From an uncultured Elioraea sp. (GTDB lineage Bacteria > Pseudomonadota > Alphaproteobacteria > Acetobacterales > Acetobacteraceae), in contig CALFVI010000005.1 of the NCBI GenBank assembly GCA_937928775.1, positions 1 to 55,107 of the forward strand: DNA of 55,107 nucleotides, read 5' to 3'. Positions 22,692-32,128 of the stretch are shown here, piece by piece (position 1 is the first letter of the stretch; each line of letters starts with the position of its first letter). The position numbers and the translations under genes were made by a program. The notes under the pieces are model-generated. The model was given only the letters and a program-made list of their open reading frames with translations. It searched no databases and was not told the DNA's origin.

Positions 22692-23167
22692 CGGACGGAG
22701 AGAGCGGTTCGGCGGCAGCGACACTGCCGCATGTGCTGATCGTCGAGGCGCCTTACTACGCCGAGGTAGCCGAGGGGCTGCGCGCTGGCGCGCGGCGCGT
22801 TCTCGACGCTGCCGGGGCGACGCATGAGCTCGTTCAGGTTGCAGGCGCGTTCGAACTGCCAGGCGCGATCCGGATGGCCATTCGCGCCATGGCCAGGGCG
22901 GGTGGGCCGAGATGGGACGGGTTCCTTGCGCTCGGCTGTGTGGTGCGCGGCGAGACTGACCATTACGACCACATCGCCCGCGAGGCGGCGCGCGGGCTGA
23001 TGGACCTTACCGTTCACTTCGGCGTGCCGGTCGCCTTCGGCGTGCTCACCGTGCACGATGAGGCCCAGGCGCTCGCCCGCGCCCGCGATGACGAGACAAA
23101 CAAGGGGGCAGAGGCGGCGCGCGCTCTGGTCGCGCAGATCGCGCTCGCGCGACGCTGGGGGCTGTGA
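22688..23167 (+). CDS. ribH: 6,7-dimethyl-8-ribityllumazine synthase
   Basis: Condenses the pyrimidine with DHBP to lumazine. 159 residues: EAPYYAEVAEGLRAGA, VAGAFELPGAIRMA, GCVVRGETDHYDHIAREAARGLMD with the catalytic His, and FGVLTVHDEAQALARA. Its position after ribBA and before nusB is the usual one. ATG overlaps the ribBA stop by 4 bases. Confidence 0.97.
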   Translation: MTDGESGSAAATLPHVLIVEAPYYAEVAEGLRAGARRVLDAAGATHELVQVAGAFELPGAIRMAIRAMARAGGPRWDGFLALGCVVRGETDHYDHIAREAARGLMDLTVHFGVPVAFGVLTVHDEAQALARARDDETNKGAEAARALVAQIALARRWGL

Positions 23168-23688
23168 TGGCAAGGCCACCGAGCCAAGGTGGGCGCGGCC
23201 GCCCGCGCACCGCCGCCCGGCTTGCCGCCGTGCAGGCCCTCTACCAGGCCGAGCAGGCCGCAGTGAGCCCCGAGACGGTGCTCGACGAGTTCGTCCGCCA
23301 CCGCGTGCTGGCCGACGGACCGGCCGATTTCGCCGAAGCCGCTCTGGAGGAGGGGCGGATCCCGGGAGCCGATGTGCCGCTCCTTGCCGCCATCGTGCGC
23401 GGCTGGGCGCGCAACGCCGAGGTGCTCGATCGCGCGATTGCTGCCACGCTCGCCGAAGATTGGCCGATGGAGCGGCTCGACCCCGTGCTGCGTGCGGTGC
23501 TGCGGGCGGCGGCGGGCGAGCTGTTCGATGCCGCCGGCGCGCCAGCGAAGGTGATCATCAACGAGTATCTCGACATCGCGCACGGCTTCTTCTCGGGCGA
23601 GGAGCCGCGCTTCGCCAATGGCGTGCTCGATCGCCTCGCGCGCACCCTGCGCGCGGCCGAGTTCACCGCCGCTTCGGGGTCGCAATGA
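23167..23688 (+). CDS. nusB: Transcription antitermination factor NusB
   Basis: RNA-binding all-helical factor acting with NusE at boxA for rRNA transcription. 173 residues; the basic N-terminus RPRTAARLAAVQALYQAEQ, the LDPVLRAVLRAAAGELF helix and VIINEYLDIAHGFFSGEEPRFANGVLD are typical. ATG 23167 overlaps the ribH stop by one base (TGATG). Confidence 0.95.
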   Translation: MARPPSQGGRGRPRTAARLAAVQALYQAEQAAVSPETVLDEFVRHRVLADGPADFAEAALEEGRIPGADVPLLAAIVRGWARNAEVLDRAIAATLAEDWPMERLDPVLRAVLRAAAGELFDAAGAPAKVIINEYLDIAHGFFSGEEPRFANGVLDRLARTLRAAEFTAASGSQ

Positions 23689-24668
23689 GCCTCGCGCGCG
23701 AGTTCGCGCTGATCGCGCGGCACTTCCGCCCGCTCGCAGCCGCCGTGCCGGGCGCCCTTTCCCTCACCGACGACGCCGCCCTGCTTGATCCGCCCGAAGG
23801 GCGCACCCTTGTGCTCGCCGCCGACGCCATGGTGGAGGGGGTGCACTTCCTGCCCGACGATCCGCCTCAGACGATCGGACGCAAGCTTCTGCGCGTGAAT
23901 CTGTCCGACCTCGCCGCGATGGGTGCGACACCACTCGGCTACCTGCTCACCGCGGCGTTGCCGAAGTCGGTCGACGACTCCTGGCTTGCCGCCTTCGCTC
24001 GCGGCCTTGCTGCCGACCAGACCGTGTTCGAGTGCGGCCTGTTCGGCGGCGACACGGTGGCGACTGCGGGGCCACTCACCCTGTCGCTCACCATTCTTGG
24101 TTCGGTCGCGCCCGGCCGGGCGCTGACGCGATCAGGCGGGCGCGTCGGAGACGAAGTCTGGGTCAGCGGCACCATCGGCGACGGCGCGCTCGGCCTGCTT
24201 GCGCTCACCGGTCGTCTTCCTGGCCTCGCTGAGGCCGACCGCGAATTCCTCGCCGAACGCTACCGCCTGCCGAGACCCCGCGTGATCCTCGGCCAGAGGC
24301 TCGCCGGCCTTGCCACCGCCTGCCTCGACGTCTCGGACGGGCTGGTGCAGGACCTCGGCCACCTCGCGCGTGGGGCGGGCTGCGGCGCGGAGATCGAGGC
24401 CGCCGCCCTGCCGCTCTCCTCGCCAGCGCACAGCGTCCTTGCGCGCGACCCCAGCCTGCTCGTCACCTGCCTTGCTGGAGGGGATGATTACGAACTTGTC
24501 TTCTCCGCCCCTGCGGAGGCGGCGGAGAGGGTGCAGAAGGCCGGCCTGGTCGCTGGCGTGCCGGTGACACGGATCGGGCGGCTTGTCGCGGGCGAGGGGG
24601 TGCGCGTCCTCGCGCCCGACGGCAGCGTGATCCCGCTCGAGCGCACCGGTTGGAGCCACTTCGCATGA
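23685..24668 (+). CDS. thiL: Thiamine-monophosphate kinase
   Basis: ATP-dependent phosphorylation of thiamine monophosphate to thiamine diphosphate. 327 residues. The PurM-like N-terminal half has LTDDAALL, DAMVEGVHF and VNLSDLAAMGATP; GGDTVATAGPLTLSLTILG and CLDVSDGLVQDLGHLA follow, and GGDDYELVFSAP lies near the end. ATG overlaps nusB (ATGA) and the stop overlaps the MFS gene, so nusB-thiL-MFS are coupled. Confidence 0.97.
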   Translation: MSLAREFALIARHFRPLAAAVPGALSLTDDAALLDPPEGRTLVLAADAMVEGVHFLPDDPPQTIGRKLLRVNLSDLAAMGATPLGYLLTAALPKSVDDSWLAAFARGLAADQTVFECGLFGGDTVATAGPLTLSLTILGSVAPGRALTRSGGRVGDEVWVSGTIGDGALGLLALTGRLPGLAEADREFLAERYRLPRPRVILGQRLAGLATACLDVSDGLVQDLGHLARGAGCGAEIEAAALPLSSPAHSVLARDPSLLVTCLAGGDDYELVFSAPAEAAERVQKAGLVAGVPVTRIGRLVAGEGVRVLAPDGSVIPLERTGWSHFA

Positions 24669-25861
24669 CCTCGTTTGCGCGCGAACCAAAGCGCACCGTC
24701 GCTCTCCTCTTCTGCGCCCAGGCGCTGGCGCAGGCGGCGCAGAGCGGGCAGGTCGCGATGGTCGCTCTGATCGGCTATGCTTTGGCCGAGGCGAAGGTGC
24801 TCGCCACCCTGCCGCTTGCCGTGCAGATGCTCGCCACGATGGCGGTGTCGATACCGGGCGCGGTGATCTTCGCCCGCCTCGGCCGTCGGGCGGGTTTCCT
24901 CACGGGTGCTGCGCTGTATTTGGTGGCGACCGCGATCTTCTTCGCTGCCCTCTGGATCGGCTCGTTCCGCCTGTTTCTGTTGGGCTGCGTCTTCTCGGGT
25001 GCCGCGTTCGGCATCGCCCAGTACTACCGCTTCGCCGCCGCCGAGGTGGCGGATGCCGCCTATCGGCCGAAGGCGATCAGCACCGTGATGGCGGGAGGGG
25101 TGATCGGCGCCTTTCTCGGCCCTGCGGTGGTGAAGGCGACGAAGGACTGGTTCGCCCCGGTGCTGTTCGCCGGCAGCTACCTCGCTTTCGCCGTGCTGCC
25201 CTTCGCCACCGCCGCACTCGTCTTCGCCATGCGTCTGGCGCCCCCGCCCGACCCGCGCGGCACCGCCAAGGTGCCGGTCGGCCCCATCCTGCGTCGGCCA
25301 CGGTTCATCGTCGCCGTGCTCTCCGCCGTTGTCGGGTGGGACACGATGAACATCCTGATGGCGGCCACCCCGCTCGAGATGATGCTGTGCGGGTTTACCG
25401 TCGGCGACTCGGCGACGGTGATCCAGTGGCATGCGGCGGCGATGTTCGCCCCCTCCTTCGTCACCGGGCACCTGATCGCGCGCTTCGGCGTGCTGCGCGT
25501 GATCGCCGCCGGCGCGGCGCTGACTGCGGCTTGTGCCGTGGTGGCGTTGGCGGGCCAGAGTTTTGCGCATTTCTGGGTCGCCCTCGTCGCCCTCGGGGTG
25601 GGTTGGAACTTCATGTTCGTCGGCGGCACGGCCTTGCTGACCTCCTCCTACAGGCCGGAGGAGCGCGCCAAGGCGCAGGCTGCGAACGATGTGATCGTGT
25701 TCGGCTCGGTCGCCATCACCTCCGCTCTGTCGGGCGCGCTGCACCATTGGGTGGGATGGGCGATGCTGAACGTCCTTGTCTTTCCCGCCCTCGCGGTTGC
25801 GCTGGTTGGGCTTGTCAAGCTCGCCCGGATCGAGGCAGCGCCTCTGCCCCGCGCGGCCTGA
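24665..25861 (+). CDS. Major facilitator superfamily transporter, substrate unknown
   Basis: A 398-residue membrane protein with two six-helix-like halves: hydrophobic segments throughout and the MFS loop after helix 2 (IFARLGRRAGFLTGAALYLV). The second half repeats the pattern (LIARFGVLRVIAAGAALTAA). The cytosolic middle loop lies around residues 200-215. Translation is coupled to thiL by an ATGA overlap. A link to thiamine or flavin transport is tempting from position, but no sequence feature shows the substrate. Confidence 0.85.
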   Translation: MTSFAREPKRTVALLFCAQALAQAAQSGQVAMVALIGYALAEAKVLATLPLAVQMLATMAVSIPGAVIFARLGRRAGFLTGAALYLVATAIFFAALWIGSFRLFLLGCVFSGAAFGIAQYYRFAAAEVADAAYRPKAISTVMAGGVIGAFLGPAVVKATKDWFAPVLFAGSYLAFAVLPFATAALVFAMRLAPPPDPRGTAKVPVGPILRRPRFIVAVLSAVVGWDTMNILMAATPLEMMLCGFTVGDSATVIQWHAAAMFAPSFVTGHLIARFGVLRVIAAGAALTAACAVVALAGQSFAHFWVALVALGVGWNFMFVGGTALLTSSYRPEERAKAQAANDVIVFGSVAITSALSGALHHWVGWAMLNVLVFPALAVALVGLVKLARIEAAPLPRAA

Positions 25862-26003
25862 AACGCACCTCATGCCTCGGCCCGATTGCGCCCGGCGCCG
25901 GGCTTTGGCATACCCCGCACGCCTCGCGGACGCGTGAGCCCCCGCGGGCTGAGGCGGATGCTCCGCCCGCGCCAGTCGACGTCGAAACGGACCGGAAGCG
26001 ACC

Positions 26004-28100
26004 ATGATCACGCTGCAATACGTGCTCGTCCTGCTCTGCGGCGCCCTCGCCGTCGGCTTTGGCGCCTACGCCACGCGCGTGGTGCTAGCCGCACCCGCAG
26101 GCACACCGCGCATGCAGGAGATTGCCGCCGCTGTGCAGAAGGGGGCGAGCGCCTATCTGTTCCGCCAGTACACCACCATTGCCCTGGTTGGCGTGATCGT
26201 CGCCGCCGCGTTGTGGCTCCTCCTCTCGCTCTGGGCGGCGATCGGGTTCGTCATCGGGGCCACTTTGTCTGGTGCGGCTGGCTTCATCGGCATGAACGTC
26301 TCGGTGCGGGCCAATGTGCGCACGGCGGAAGCCGCCCGGCAGGGGCTTCAGCCCGCGCTCGATCTCTCCTTCCGCGCTGGGGCGATCACCGGGCTGCTCG
26401 TTGTCGGCCTTGGTTTGCTCGGCATTGCGGTCTATTGGCTTGCCTTGCAATCGGCCGGGGTCGATCAGCGCACCGTGCTCGAGGCGCTGATCGCGCTCTC
26501 CTTCGGCGGGTCGCTGATCTCCATCTTCGCCCGGTTGGGCGGCGGCATCTTCACCAAGGGAGCGGATGTGGGGGCCGACCTCGTCGGCAAGGTCGAGGCC
26601 GGCATCCCGGAGGATGATCCACGCAACCCGGCGGTGATTGCTGACAACGTGGGCGACAATGTCGGCGACTGTGCGGGCATGGCTGCCGACCTGTTCGAGA
26701 CCTACGTGGTGGCGATGGTCGCGACCATGCTGTTGGGCGCGATCTTCTTCACCGGCGAGGCGGCGATGACCCTGATGCTTCTGCCCCTCGTCATCGGGGC
26801 CGCCTGCATCGCGGCTTCGGTCGCCGGCACGTACTTCGTCAAGCTCGATGGCTCGAGCGCCATTATGCGTGCCCTCTACAAGGGGTTCATTGCGACGGGC
26901 GTAATCGCGGCGGGGCTAATCTTTGTCGTCCTTGCCCTCACGGTCGGGCTCACCACGACCTACACGCCGACCTCCGGGCCGTCGTTCACCGGCATTGGGC
27001 TCTTTGTCTGCGCTCTGGTCGGGCTTCTCGTCACCGCCGCCATCGTGTGGCTGACGGAGTACTACACGGGCACGCAGTTCCGCCCCGTGAAATCGATCGC
27101 CGCCGCCTCCACCGCCGGCCACGGCACGAACGTGATCCAGGGGCTTGCCGTCAGCATGGAGGCGACGGCCGCGCCTGTGCTCGTCATCTGCCTCGGCATT
27201 CTGGCGAGCTACCTGGTCGCCGGTGTGTATGGCATCTCGATTTCGGTCACCACGATGCTCGCCCTCGCCGGCATCGTGGTCGCGCTCGACGCCTACGGCC
27301 CGGTGACGGACAATGCCGGCGGGATCGCCGAGATGGCCGATCTGCCGAAGGACGTGCGCGCCATTACCGATGCGCTCGATGCCGTGGGCAACACGACCAA
27401 AGCGGTGACGAAGGGCTACGCAATCGGCTCGGCGGGGCTTGCCGCGGTGGTGCTGTTCGCCGCCTACATTCAGGACCTTTCCCACTACTTCCCGAACGTG
27501 AAGGTGGAGTTCTCGCTCGCCGACCCGTTCGTGGTGGTCGGTCTCTTCGCGGGCGGCCTGCTGCCCTACCTGTTCGGCGGGCTGTCGATGACCGCGGTCG
27601 GCCGTGCGGCGGGGTCGGTGGTGATGGAGGTGCGGCGCCAGTTCAAGGAGATCCCGGGCATCATGGAGGGCACGGGCAAGCCCGATTACGGCAAGGCGGT
27701 GGACATGCTCACGCGCGCGGCCATCCGCGAGATGATCGTGCCCTCGCTGCTTCCCGTCCTCGCCCCCGTCGTGCTGTGGGTGGCGATCTATCTCGTCGCC
27801 GGCACGGCGGCAGCCTTCACCAGCCTCGGCGCGATGCTGCTCGGCACCATTGTTACCGGCATCTTCGTCGCGATCTCGATGACCGCGGGCGGCGGTGCCT
27901 GGGACAACGCGAAGAAGCTGATCGAGACTGGCTTGCACGGTGGCAAGGGGTCGGAGGCGCACAAGGCCGCCGTCACCGGCGACACGGTGGGCGACCCCTA
28001 CAAGGACACGGCCGGGCCGGCGGTGAACCCGATGATCAAGATCATCAACATCGTCGCGCTCCTGCTGCTTGCCATCCTCGCCAAGTTGCTTGGAGGGTGA
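26004..28100 (+). CDS. hppA: K+-independent membrane-bound proton-pumping pyrophosphatase
   Basis: Couples pyrophosphate hydrolysis to proton export across the inner membrane. 698 residues, about 16 membrane segments. The substrate motifs [40 protein letters not shown] and the C-terminal [19 protein letters not shown] are complete. In the GNTTKA motif, Lys466 marks the K+-independent class (Ala in K+-dependent enzymes), as in Rhodospirillum rubrum. Start ATG 26004 follows CGGAAG. It stands alone, with its own 142-bp upstream gap. Confidence 0.97.
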   Translation: MITLQYVLVLLCGALAVGFGAYATRVVLAAPAGTPRMQEIAAAVQKGASAYLFRQYTTIALVGVIVAAALWLLLSLWAAIGFVIGATLSGAAGFIGMNVSVRANVRTAEAARQGLQPALDLSFRAGAITGLLVVGLGLLGIAVYWLALQSAGVDQRTVLEALIALSFGGSLISIFARLGGGIFTKGADVGADLVGKVEAGIPEDDPRNPAVIADNVGDNVGDCAGMAADLFETYVVAMVATMLLGAIFFTGEAAMTLMLLPLVIGAACIAASVAGTYFVKLDGSSAIMRALYKGFIATGVIAAGLIFVVLALTVGLTTTYTPTSGPSFTGIGLFVCALVGLLVTAAIVWLTEYYTGTQFRPVKSIAAASTAGHGTNVIQGLAVSMEATAAPVLVICLGILASYLVAGVYGISISVTTMLALAGIVVALDAYGPVTDNAGGIAEMADLPKDVRAITDALDAVGNTTKAVTKGYAIGSAGLAAVVLFAAYIQDLSHYFPNVKVEFSLADPFVVVGLFAGGLLPYLFGGLSMTAVGRAAGSVVMEVRRQFKEIPGIMEGTGKPDYGKAVDMLTRAAIREMIVPSLLPVLAPVVLWVAIYLVAGTAAAFTSLGAMLLGTIVTGIFVAISMTAGGGAWDNAKKLIETGLHGGKGSEAHKAAVTGDTVGDPYKDTAGPAVNPMIKIINIVALLLLAILAKLLGG

Positions 28101-28184
28101 GGCGAGGGAGGGAAGGGGAGAGGCGCGCGCGAGGGGCCTCCGGTCGCGCAGCCCGGTCGACGGATCGGGCGAGAGGTCGTCGCT

Positions 28185-28943
28185 TCAAAGCCAGGCGAGA
28201 GCGATCCCCTTGAGGCTGAGGGCGATCACCAGCGACCCGACGACGACCATCAGCGGTCGCGCCGGCACGCGCTTGGCGACGAGTGCCGCAATCGGTGCGG
28301 CGATGACGCCGCCCGCGATTAGCCCGACGATGACGGGCCAGAGCTCGAGCCCGATAGTGGCGAAGAAGGTCGCGGTGACGACGGAGGTGACGAAGAACTC
28401 GGCGAGATTGACCGAGCCGATGGCATAGCGCGGCACCGTGCCGCCTCCGATCAGGGTAGAGGCGACGATCGGTCCCCAGCCGCCGCCCCCTGCCGCATCG
28501 AGGAAACCGCCGACGAGGCCAAGCAGAGGCACGAGAGGCGGATTGTCGACGATGGGCGAGCTCGGCCGGAACGCCTTCCAAAGGATTACGCCTCCCATTG
28601 CGCAGAGATAGAGGCTGACCCAGGGCCGTATCGTTTCGGCTGGAAAGGTCGTCAGCACAAGCGCGCCGGCAGCCCCCCCGATCATGCCTGGGATGGCGAG
28701 GCGGACGACGAGCTGGCGACGGACATTGCCGACCCAGAGGTGGGAGAGGCCAGAGGCGCCCGTGGTGAACACTTCCGCCGCATGAACGGCTGCCGACGCG
28801 GTGGCCGGAGCCACACCGAAGCTCAGCAACACGGTGGTGGCGGAGACGCCGTACGCCATGCCGGCCGCGCCATCGATCATCTGGGCGATGAAGCCGACGA
28901 CGACGAACAGCAGGAGTTTGGGGCTCAGAACGTCAAGCGGCAT
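28185..28943 (-). CDS. TauE/SafE-family (DUF81) permease
   Basis: A 252-residue polytopic protein with the two-repeat TauE/SafE layout: VGFIAQMIDGAAGMAYGVSAT near the start and GLVGGFLDAAGGGGWGPIVAS in the second half. Family members export sulfite or organosulfonates, or act in sulfur-compound traffic, but most are uncharacterised. metY in this window uses sulfide; a functional link is not shown. It is convergent with hppA. Confidence 0.85.
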   Translation of the reverse strand: MPLDVLSPKLLLFVVVGFIAQMIDGAAGMAYGVSATTVLLSFGVAPATASAAVHAAEVFTTGASGLSHLWVGNVRRQLVVRLAIPGMIGGAAGALVLTTFPAETIRPWVSLYLCAMGGVILWKAFRPSSPIVDNPPLVPLLGLVGGFLDAAGGGGWGPIVASTLIGGGTVPRYAIGSVNLAEFFVTSVVTATFFATIGLELWPVIVGLIAGGVIAAPIAALVAKRVPARPLMVVVGSLVIALSLKGIALAWL

Positions 28944-29013
28944 GCAACCGTTTCGGTGAGACGGTGGATCGCCGGCTCAGCCGAGCGGTAAAGAAGAGGG
29001 TGGCGAGACCGTC

Positions 29014-29538
29014 TCAGAAGCCCGTGCCCGGCACGCGCGTCGGCGCGCCCGTGCCGAAACGACCGATGTTGCCGAGCAAGAGCTGAAGGAAGTTGCGCTC
29101 CGTGCCCGGGCTCGGCGTCTCGCGCTGCACAGGGTCGATGTCCGCTGCATCCGCGAGGCCAAGCGTCTTGACCTCGCGCACCTTGCCATTCTCATCGAAG
29201 CGGATCGCGACCACGGTCTGCTGTTCGATGGACGGGACGCGGCCGACGCGGTTGCGCGTGACGGAGGAGACGTAGAACCAGGCGTCGTCTCCGAATGGTG
29301 CGGTGGCGGAGGGAGTACCAAGCAGGGCGGCCACATCGGCCCGCGTCTGCACGCCTGGGACGATCTCCGCCACCTGGTGCGGGTCAAGTCGCGCACCCCG
29401 CACATCGCGGCTGGGGTCGGCGATGCCGCAGCCGACCAGCCCAACGAGGACCAGGACCGTCGCGATGGGCCCGCCGGCATGGCGCGACCCTTTTGTTCGC
29501 TGCGCAAGCGGCGGCAGGTTGAACCGTGCTCTCGACAT
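29014..29538 (-). CDS. bamE: Outer membrane assembly lipoprotein BamE (SmpA/OmlA)
   Basis: Lipoprotein of the BAM complex that inserts beta-barrel proteins. Signal and lipobox end at LVGLVGC (Cys about 37). The SmpA/OmlA domain follows: VAEIVPGVQTRADVAALLGTPS, then DDAWFYVSSVTRNRVG and VVAIRFDENGKVREV. 174 residues, with a C-terminal extension in Gly/Asn-rich NIGRFGTGAPTRVPGTGF. It diverges from the CBP3-like gene over 55 bp, an arrangement common in alphaproteobacteria. Confidence 0.9.
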   Translation of the reverse strand: MSRARFNLPPLAQRTKGSRHAGGPIATVLVLVGLVGCGIADPSRDVRGARLDPHQVAEIVPGVQTRADVAALLGTPSATAPFGDDAWFYVSSVTRNRVGRVPSIEQQTVVAIRFDENGKVREVKTLGLADAADIDPVQRETPSPGTERNFLQLLLGNIGRFGTGAPTRVPGTGF

Positions 29539-29593
29539 CCAACCTCCCCGCTGTCACATCGCGAGTGTTCCTGTCAACAGACCTGCTTCGGCC

Positions 29594-30139
29594 ATGCTCC
29601 GCCGCCTTTTCTCGCCGCGCTCGTTCGAGCGTGAGGGCTACTTGCTGTACAGCGCTGCCGTCGCCGCGGCGCGCGATCCGCTCTGGTATGCACGCCTCGG
29701 CGTTCCCGACACGCTTGAGGGGCGGTTCGACATGGTCTGCCTGTTCACCTTTCTTCTCCTCGATCGAATGACGGAGGAGTCGGGAAAGGAGGCGCGCCGC
29801 CTCGCTCAGGCGGTGACAGATGCGATGTTTGCCGATCTCGACCAGACGCTGCGTCAGATGGGGGTGGCCGATACGGGGCTCGCCCGCCGGGTGCGCCGCC
29901 TCTATGAGGCCTTTCACGGCAGGTCGGCAGCATATGCGCGGGCGCTCGCGTCTGCCGACGACGGGGCGTTGGCCGAGGCCTTGTCGCGCAACGTCTGGCG
30001 GAGCGAACGCACGGTGGATGGGGCGAGGGCCCTGGCGGCTGCCGTCCGGCGCGCGCGCTCCCACCTGGCTCGCCAGCCCTTGGCCGCGCTTTGTCGTGGC
30101 GAGATCACGCTGCTTCCGGCCGCGGAGGCTTTGGCATGA
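29594..30139 (+). CDS. Ubiquinol-cytochrome c chaperone (CBP3-like) family protein
   Basis: 181 residues of the family related to mitochondrial Cbp3, an assembly factor for the cytochrome bc1 complex. Typical segments: AARDPLWYARLGVPDTLEGRF followed by DMVCLFTFLLLDRM, FADLDQTLRQMGVADTGLARRV, LYEAFHGRSAAYARAL and ALSRNVWR. ATG 29594 was chosen; the upstream frame is open but overlaps bamE. Its stop overlaps yceD by 4 bases. Function in bacteria is inferred from the family. Confidence 0.88.
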   Translation: MLRRLFSPRSFEREGYLLYSAAVAAARDPLWYARLGVPDTLEGRFDMVCLFTFLLLDRMTEESGKEARRLAQAVTDAMFADLDQTLRQMGVADTGLARRVRRLYEAFHGRSAAYARALASADDGALAEALSRNVWRSERTVDGARALAAAVRRARSHLARQPLAALCRGEITLLPAAEALA

Positions 30140-30666
30140 AGGGGCCTGAGTTTCACCGTCCGGTCACGGTGGCTCGCCTGAGGCCCGAGGGCGATACGAT
30201 CGCGATCGAAGCGGGCCCGGCGGAGCGGGAGGCGGTGCGGGCCCGGCTCGGGCTTGCAGGGCTCGATCGCCTGTCAGCAGAGCTGCAGCTGCGCCCTCTC
30301 GGTGGCGGGCTCGTTTCGGCGCGTGGATCTCTTCAGGCCGACGTGCGGCAGGTCTGCGTGGTCACGCTCGAGCCGTTTTCCGCCACACTCACCGCTCCGG
30401 TGCAGCTCGTGTTTCGCCGCGCCGAACCCGGCCGGGAGATGGCCGAACTCGATCTCGACGTCGAGGCGGAGGACGAGGTGGTGTATGTGGGACCCGAGAT
30501 AGACCTCGGCGAAGCCGTGGTGGAGACCCTGGCCCTGGCCTTGGACCCCTGGCCGCGGAGGCCAGGTGCGACCTTCGCATGGTCGGACGAGAGCGAGGAG
30601 CCCGAACAGCGCCAGAACCCGTTCGCCGCGCTGAAGCAGACGCGCCCCCGGGGCGGTGAGTCGTAG
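30136..30666 (+). CDS. yceD: YceD family (DUF177) protein
   Basis: 176 residues. The DUF177 core has LQADVRQVCVVTLEPF, where many members hold a metal-binding Cys pair but here only one Cys is seen, then VYVGPEIDLGEAVVETLALALDPWPR and the closing NPFAALKQ. YceD is linked to 23S rRNA accumulation, and it almost always precedes rpmF, as here (129 bp away). ATG overlaps the chaperone gene. Confidence 0.9.
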   Translation: MKGPEFHRPVTVARLRPEGDTIAIEAGPAEREAVRARLGLAGLDRLSAELQLRPLGGGLVSARGSLQADVRQVCVVTLEPFSATLTAPVQLVFRRAEPGREMAELDLDVEAEDEVVYVGPEIDLGEAVVETLALALDPWPRRPGATFAWSDESEEPEQRQNPFAALKQTRPRGGES

Positions 30667-30795
30667 TGCGTTGACCAGGCTGCGCGGCTGCGCTGCCCGA
30701 TCGCGTCAGACTTGTAACTTTACGACCTCGCGGCCCTTTGCTAGGGACCGCAGGCCCAGCGTATTGCGAAACGGTGACAAGGCGAGGCCCGTACC

Positions 30796-30999
30796 ATGGC
30801 GGTCCCGAAGAAGAAGGTTTCCCCATCCCGGCGGAACATGCGCCGCTCGCACGAGGCCTTGCGCGCGGAAGCTTACGTCGAATGCCCCAATTGCGGCGAA
30901 CTCAAGCGGCCGCACCACGTCTGCCCGTCTTGTGGCTACTATGACGGACGGGAGGTCGCGCCGGCGGGCAAGCGTCTAAAGTTGGTCGTGCGCACCTGA
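30796..30999 (+). CDS. rpmF: 50S ribosomal protein L32
   Basis: 67 residues: [19 protein letters not shown] is the canonical start, and the CPNC...CPSC zinc ribbon is intact. It lies in the conserved yceD-rpmF-plsX-fabH order linking translation and lipid synthesis. The 129-bp upstream gap may hold its own promoter, not identified with confidence. Confidence 0.98.
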   Translation: MAVPKKKVSPSRRNMRRSHEALRAEAYVECPNCGELKRPHHVCPSCGYYDGREVAPAGKRLKLVVRT

Positions 31000-31050
31000 G
31001 GGCGGTTGTTCCGAGCAACCCGCTGCCCGCTTGACTTCGCGCGAGGAGCC

Positions 31051-32103
31051 GTGAACGCTGAAATTGTTCTTGCTATCGACGCGATGGGCGGGGATCGTGC
31101 CCCGGACATCGTGGTGCGGGGGCTTGAGATTTCCGCCGAACGCCATCCGCAGGCGCGGTTCATCTTGTTCGGCGACGAGGGACGTGTGGCGCCAGTCCTG
31201 AAGCGGGCGAAGCGCCTTGCCGCGGTGGCCAGCCTGCGGCACGCGCCGGAGGCAGTGTCGAACGAGATGAAGCCGACGGCGGCGCTTAGGCTGCGCAACG
31301 CCTCCATGCGGTTGGCCATCGACTGTGTGGCGGCGGGCGAAGCGGCGGGGGTGGTCTCAGCCGGCAACACCGGCGCGCTGATGGCGCTAGCTAAGATCGT
31401 GCTAAAGACGTTGCCCGGGATCGACCGGCCGGCGATGGCGGGCATCGGGCCCTCCGCCCGCGGCGACTTCGTGATGCTCGACCTCGGCGCCAATGTGCAG
31501 TGCGACGCCCGCAACCTGGTCGACTTCGCGGTGATGGGCGAAGTGTTCGCCCGCACCGTGCTCGGCCTCAATCAACCCTCGATCGGGCTGCTCAACGTCG
31601 GGTCCGAGGAACTGAAAGGCGATGATCGGGTGCGCGAGGCAGCGGAGGTGCTGCGCGCGAGCCATCTCGCCCCGCTGTTTCACGGCTTCGTTGAAGGGCA
31701 TGATATTGCCGCCGGCACCACTGACGTGGTCGTCACGGACGGCTTCACCGGCAACGTCGCGCTGAAGACCGGAGAGGGAACCCTAAAACTCGTCCGCGAC
31801 CTGTTGCGGGAGGTGTTCACCTCCTCGATCGCAGCGAAGATCGGCTACATTCTCGCCCGCCCCGCGCTGGAACGGCTGCGCGAGTGGCTCGACCCTCGCC
31901 GCTATAACGGGGCCGTGCTCGTCGGGCTCAACGGCGTGGTGGTGAAGAGCCACGGCGGCACGGACGGGCTTGGTTTCGCGCACGCGATGGATCTCGCGGT
32001 GGACATGGTGAGCCACCGCTTCAACGACCGGATCCGCGACGAGCTGTTGCGCATCCGCCCGGGCGAAGGAGCCATCCTTGCACCTGCCGCTGTCACAGGT
32101 TGA
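31051..32103 (+). CDS. plsX: Phosphate acyltransferase PlsX
   Basis: Makes acyl-phosphate from acyl-ACP, the first step of the PlsX/PlsY phospholipid pathway. 350 residues; IAIDAMGGD-type start (LAIDAMGGDRAP), VVSAGNTGALMALA, LLNVGSEELKGDD and DVVVTDGFTGNVALKTGEG motifs. GTG 31051 has a GAGGAG only 2 bases upstream, so initiation may be weak or the start slightly misplaced; no better in-frame codon is visible. fabH follows after 25 bases. Confidence 0.95.
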   Translation: MNAEIVLAIDAMGGDRAPDIVVRGLEISAERHPQARFILFGDEGRVAPVLKRAKRLAAVASLRHAPEAVSNEMKPTAALRLRNASMRLAIDCVAAGEAAGVVSAGNTGALMALAKIVLKTLPGIDRPAMAGIGPSARGDFVMLDLGANVQCDARNLVDFAVMGEVFARTVLGLNQPSIGLLNVGSEELKGDDRVREAAEVLRASHLAPLFHGFVEGHDIAAGTTDVVVTDGFTGNVALKTGEGTLKLVRDLLREVFTSSIAAKIGYILARPALERLREWLDPRRYNGAVLVGLNGVVVKSHGGTDGLGFAHAMDLAVDMVSHRFNDRIRDELLRIRPGEGAILAPAAVTG

Positions 32104-32128
32104 GCCGGCAGCGTCCGCGTCGCCGCGC

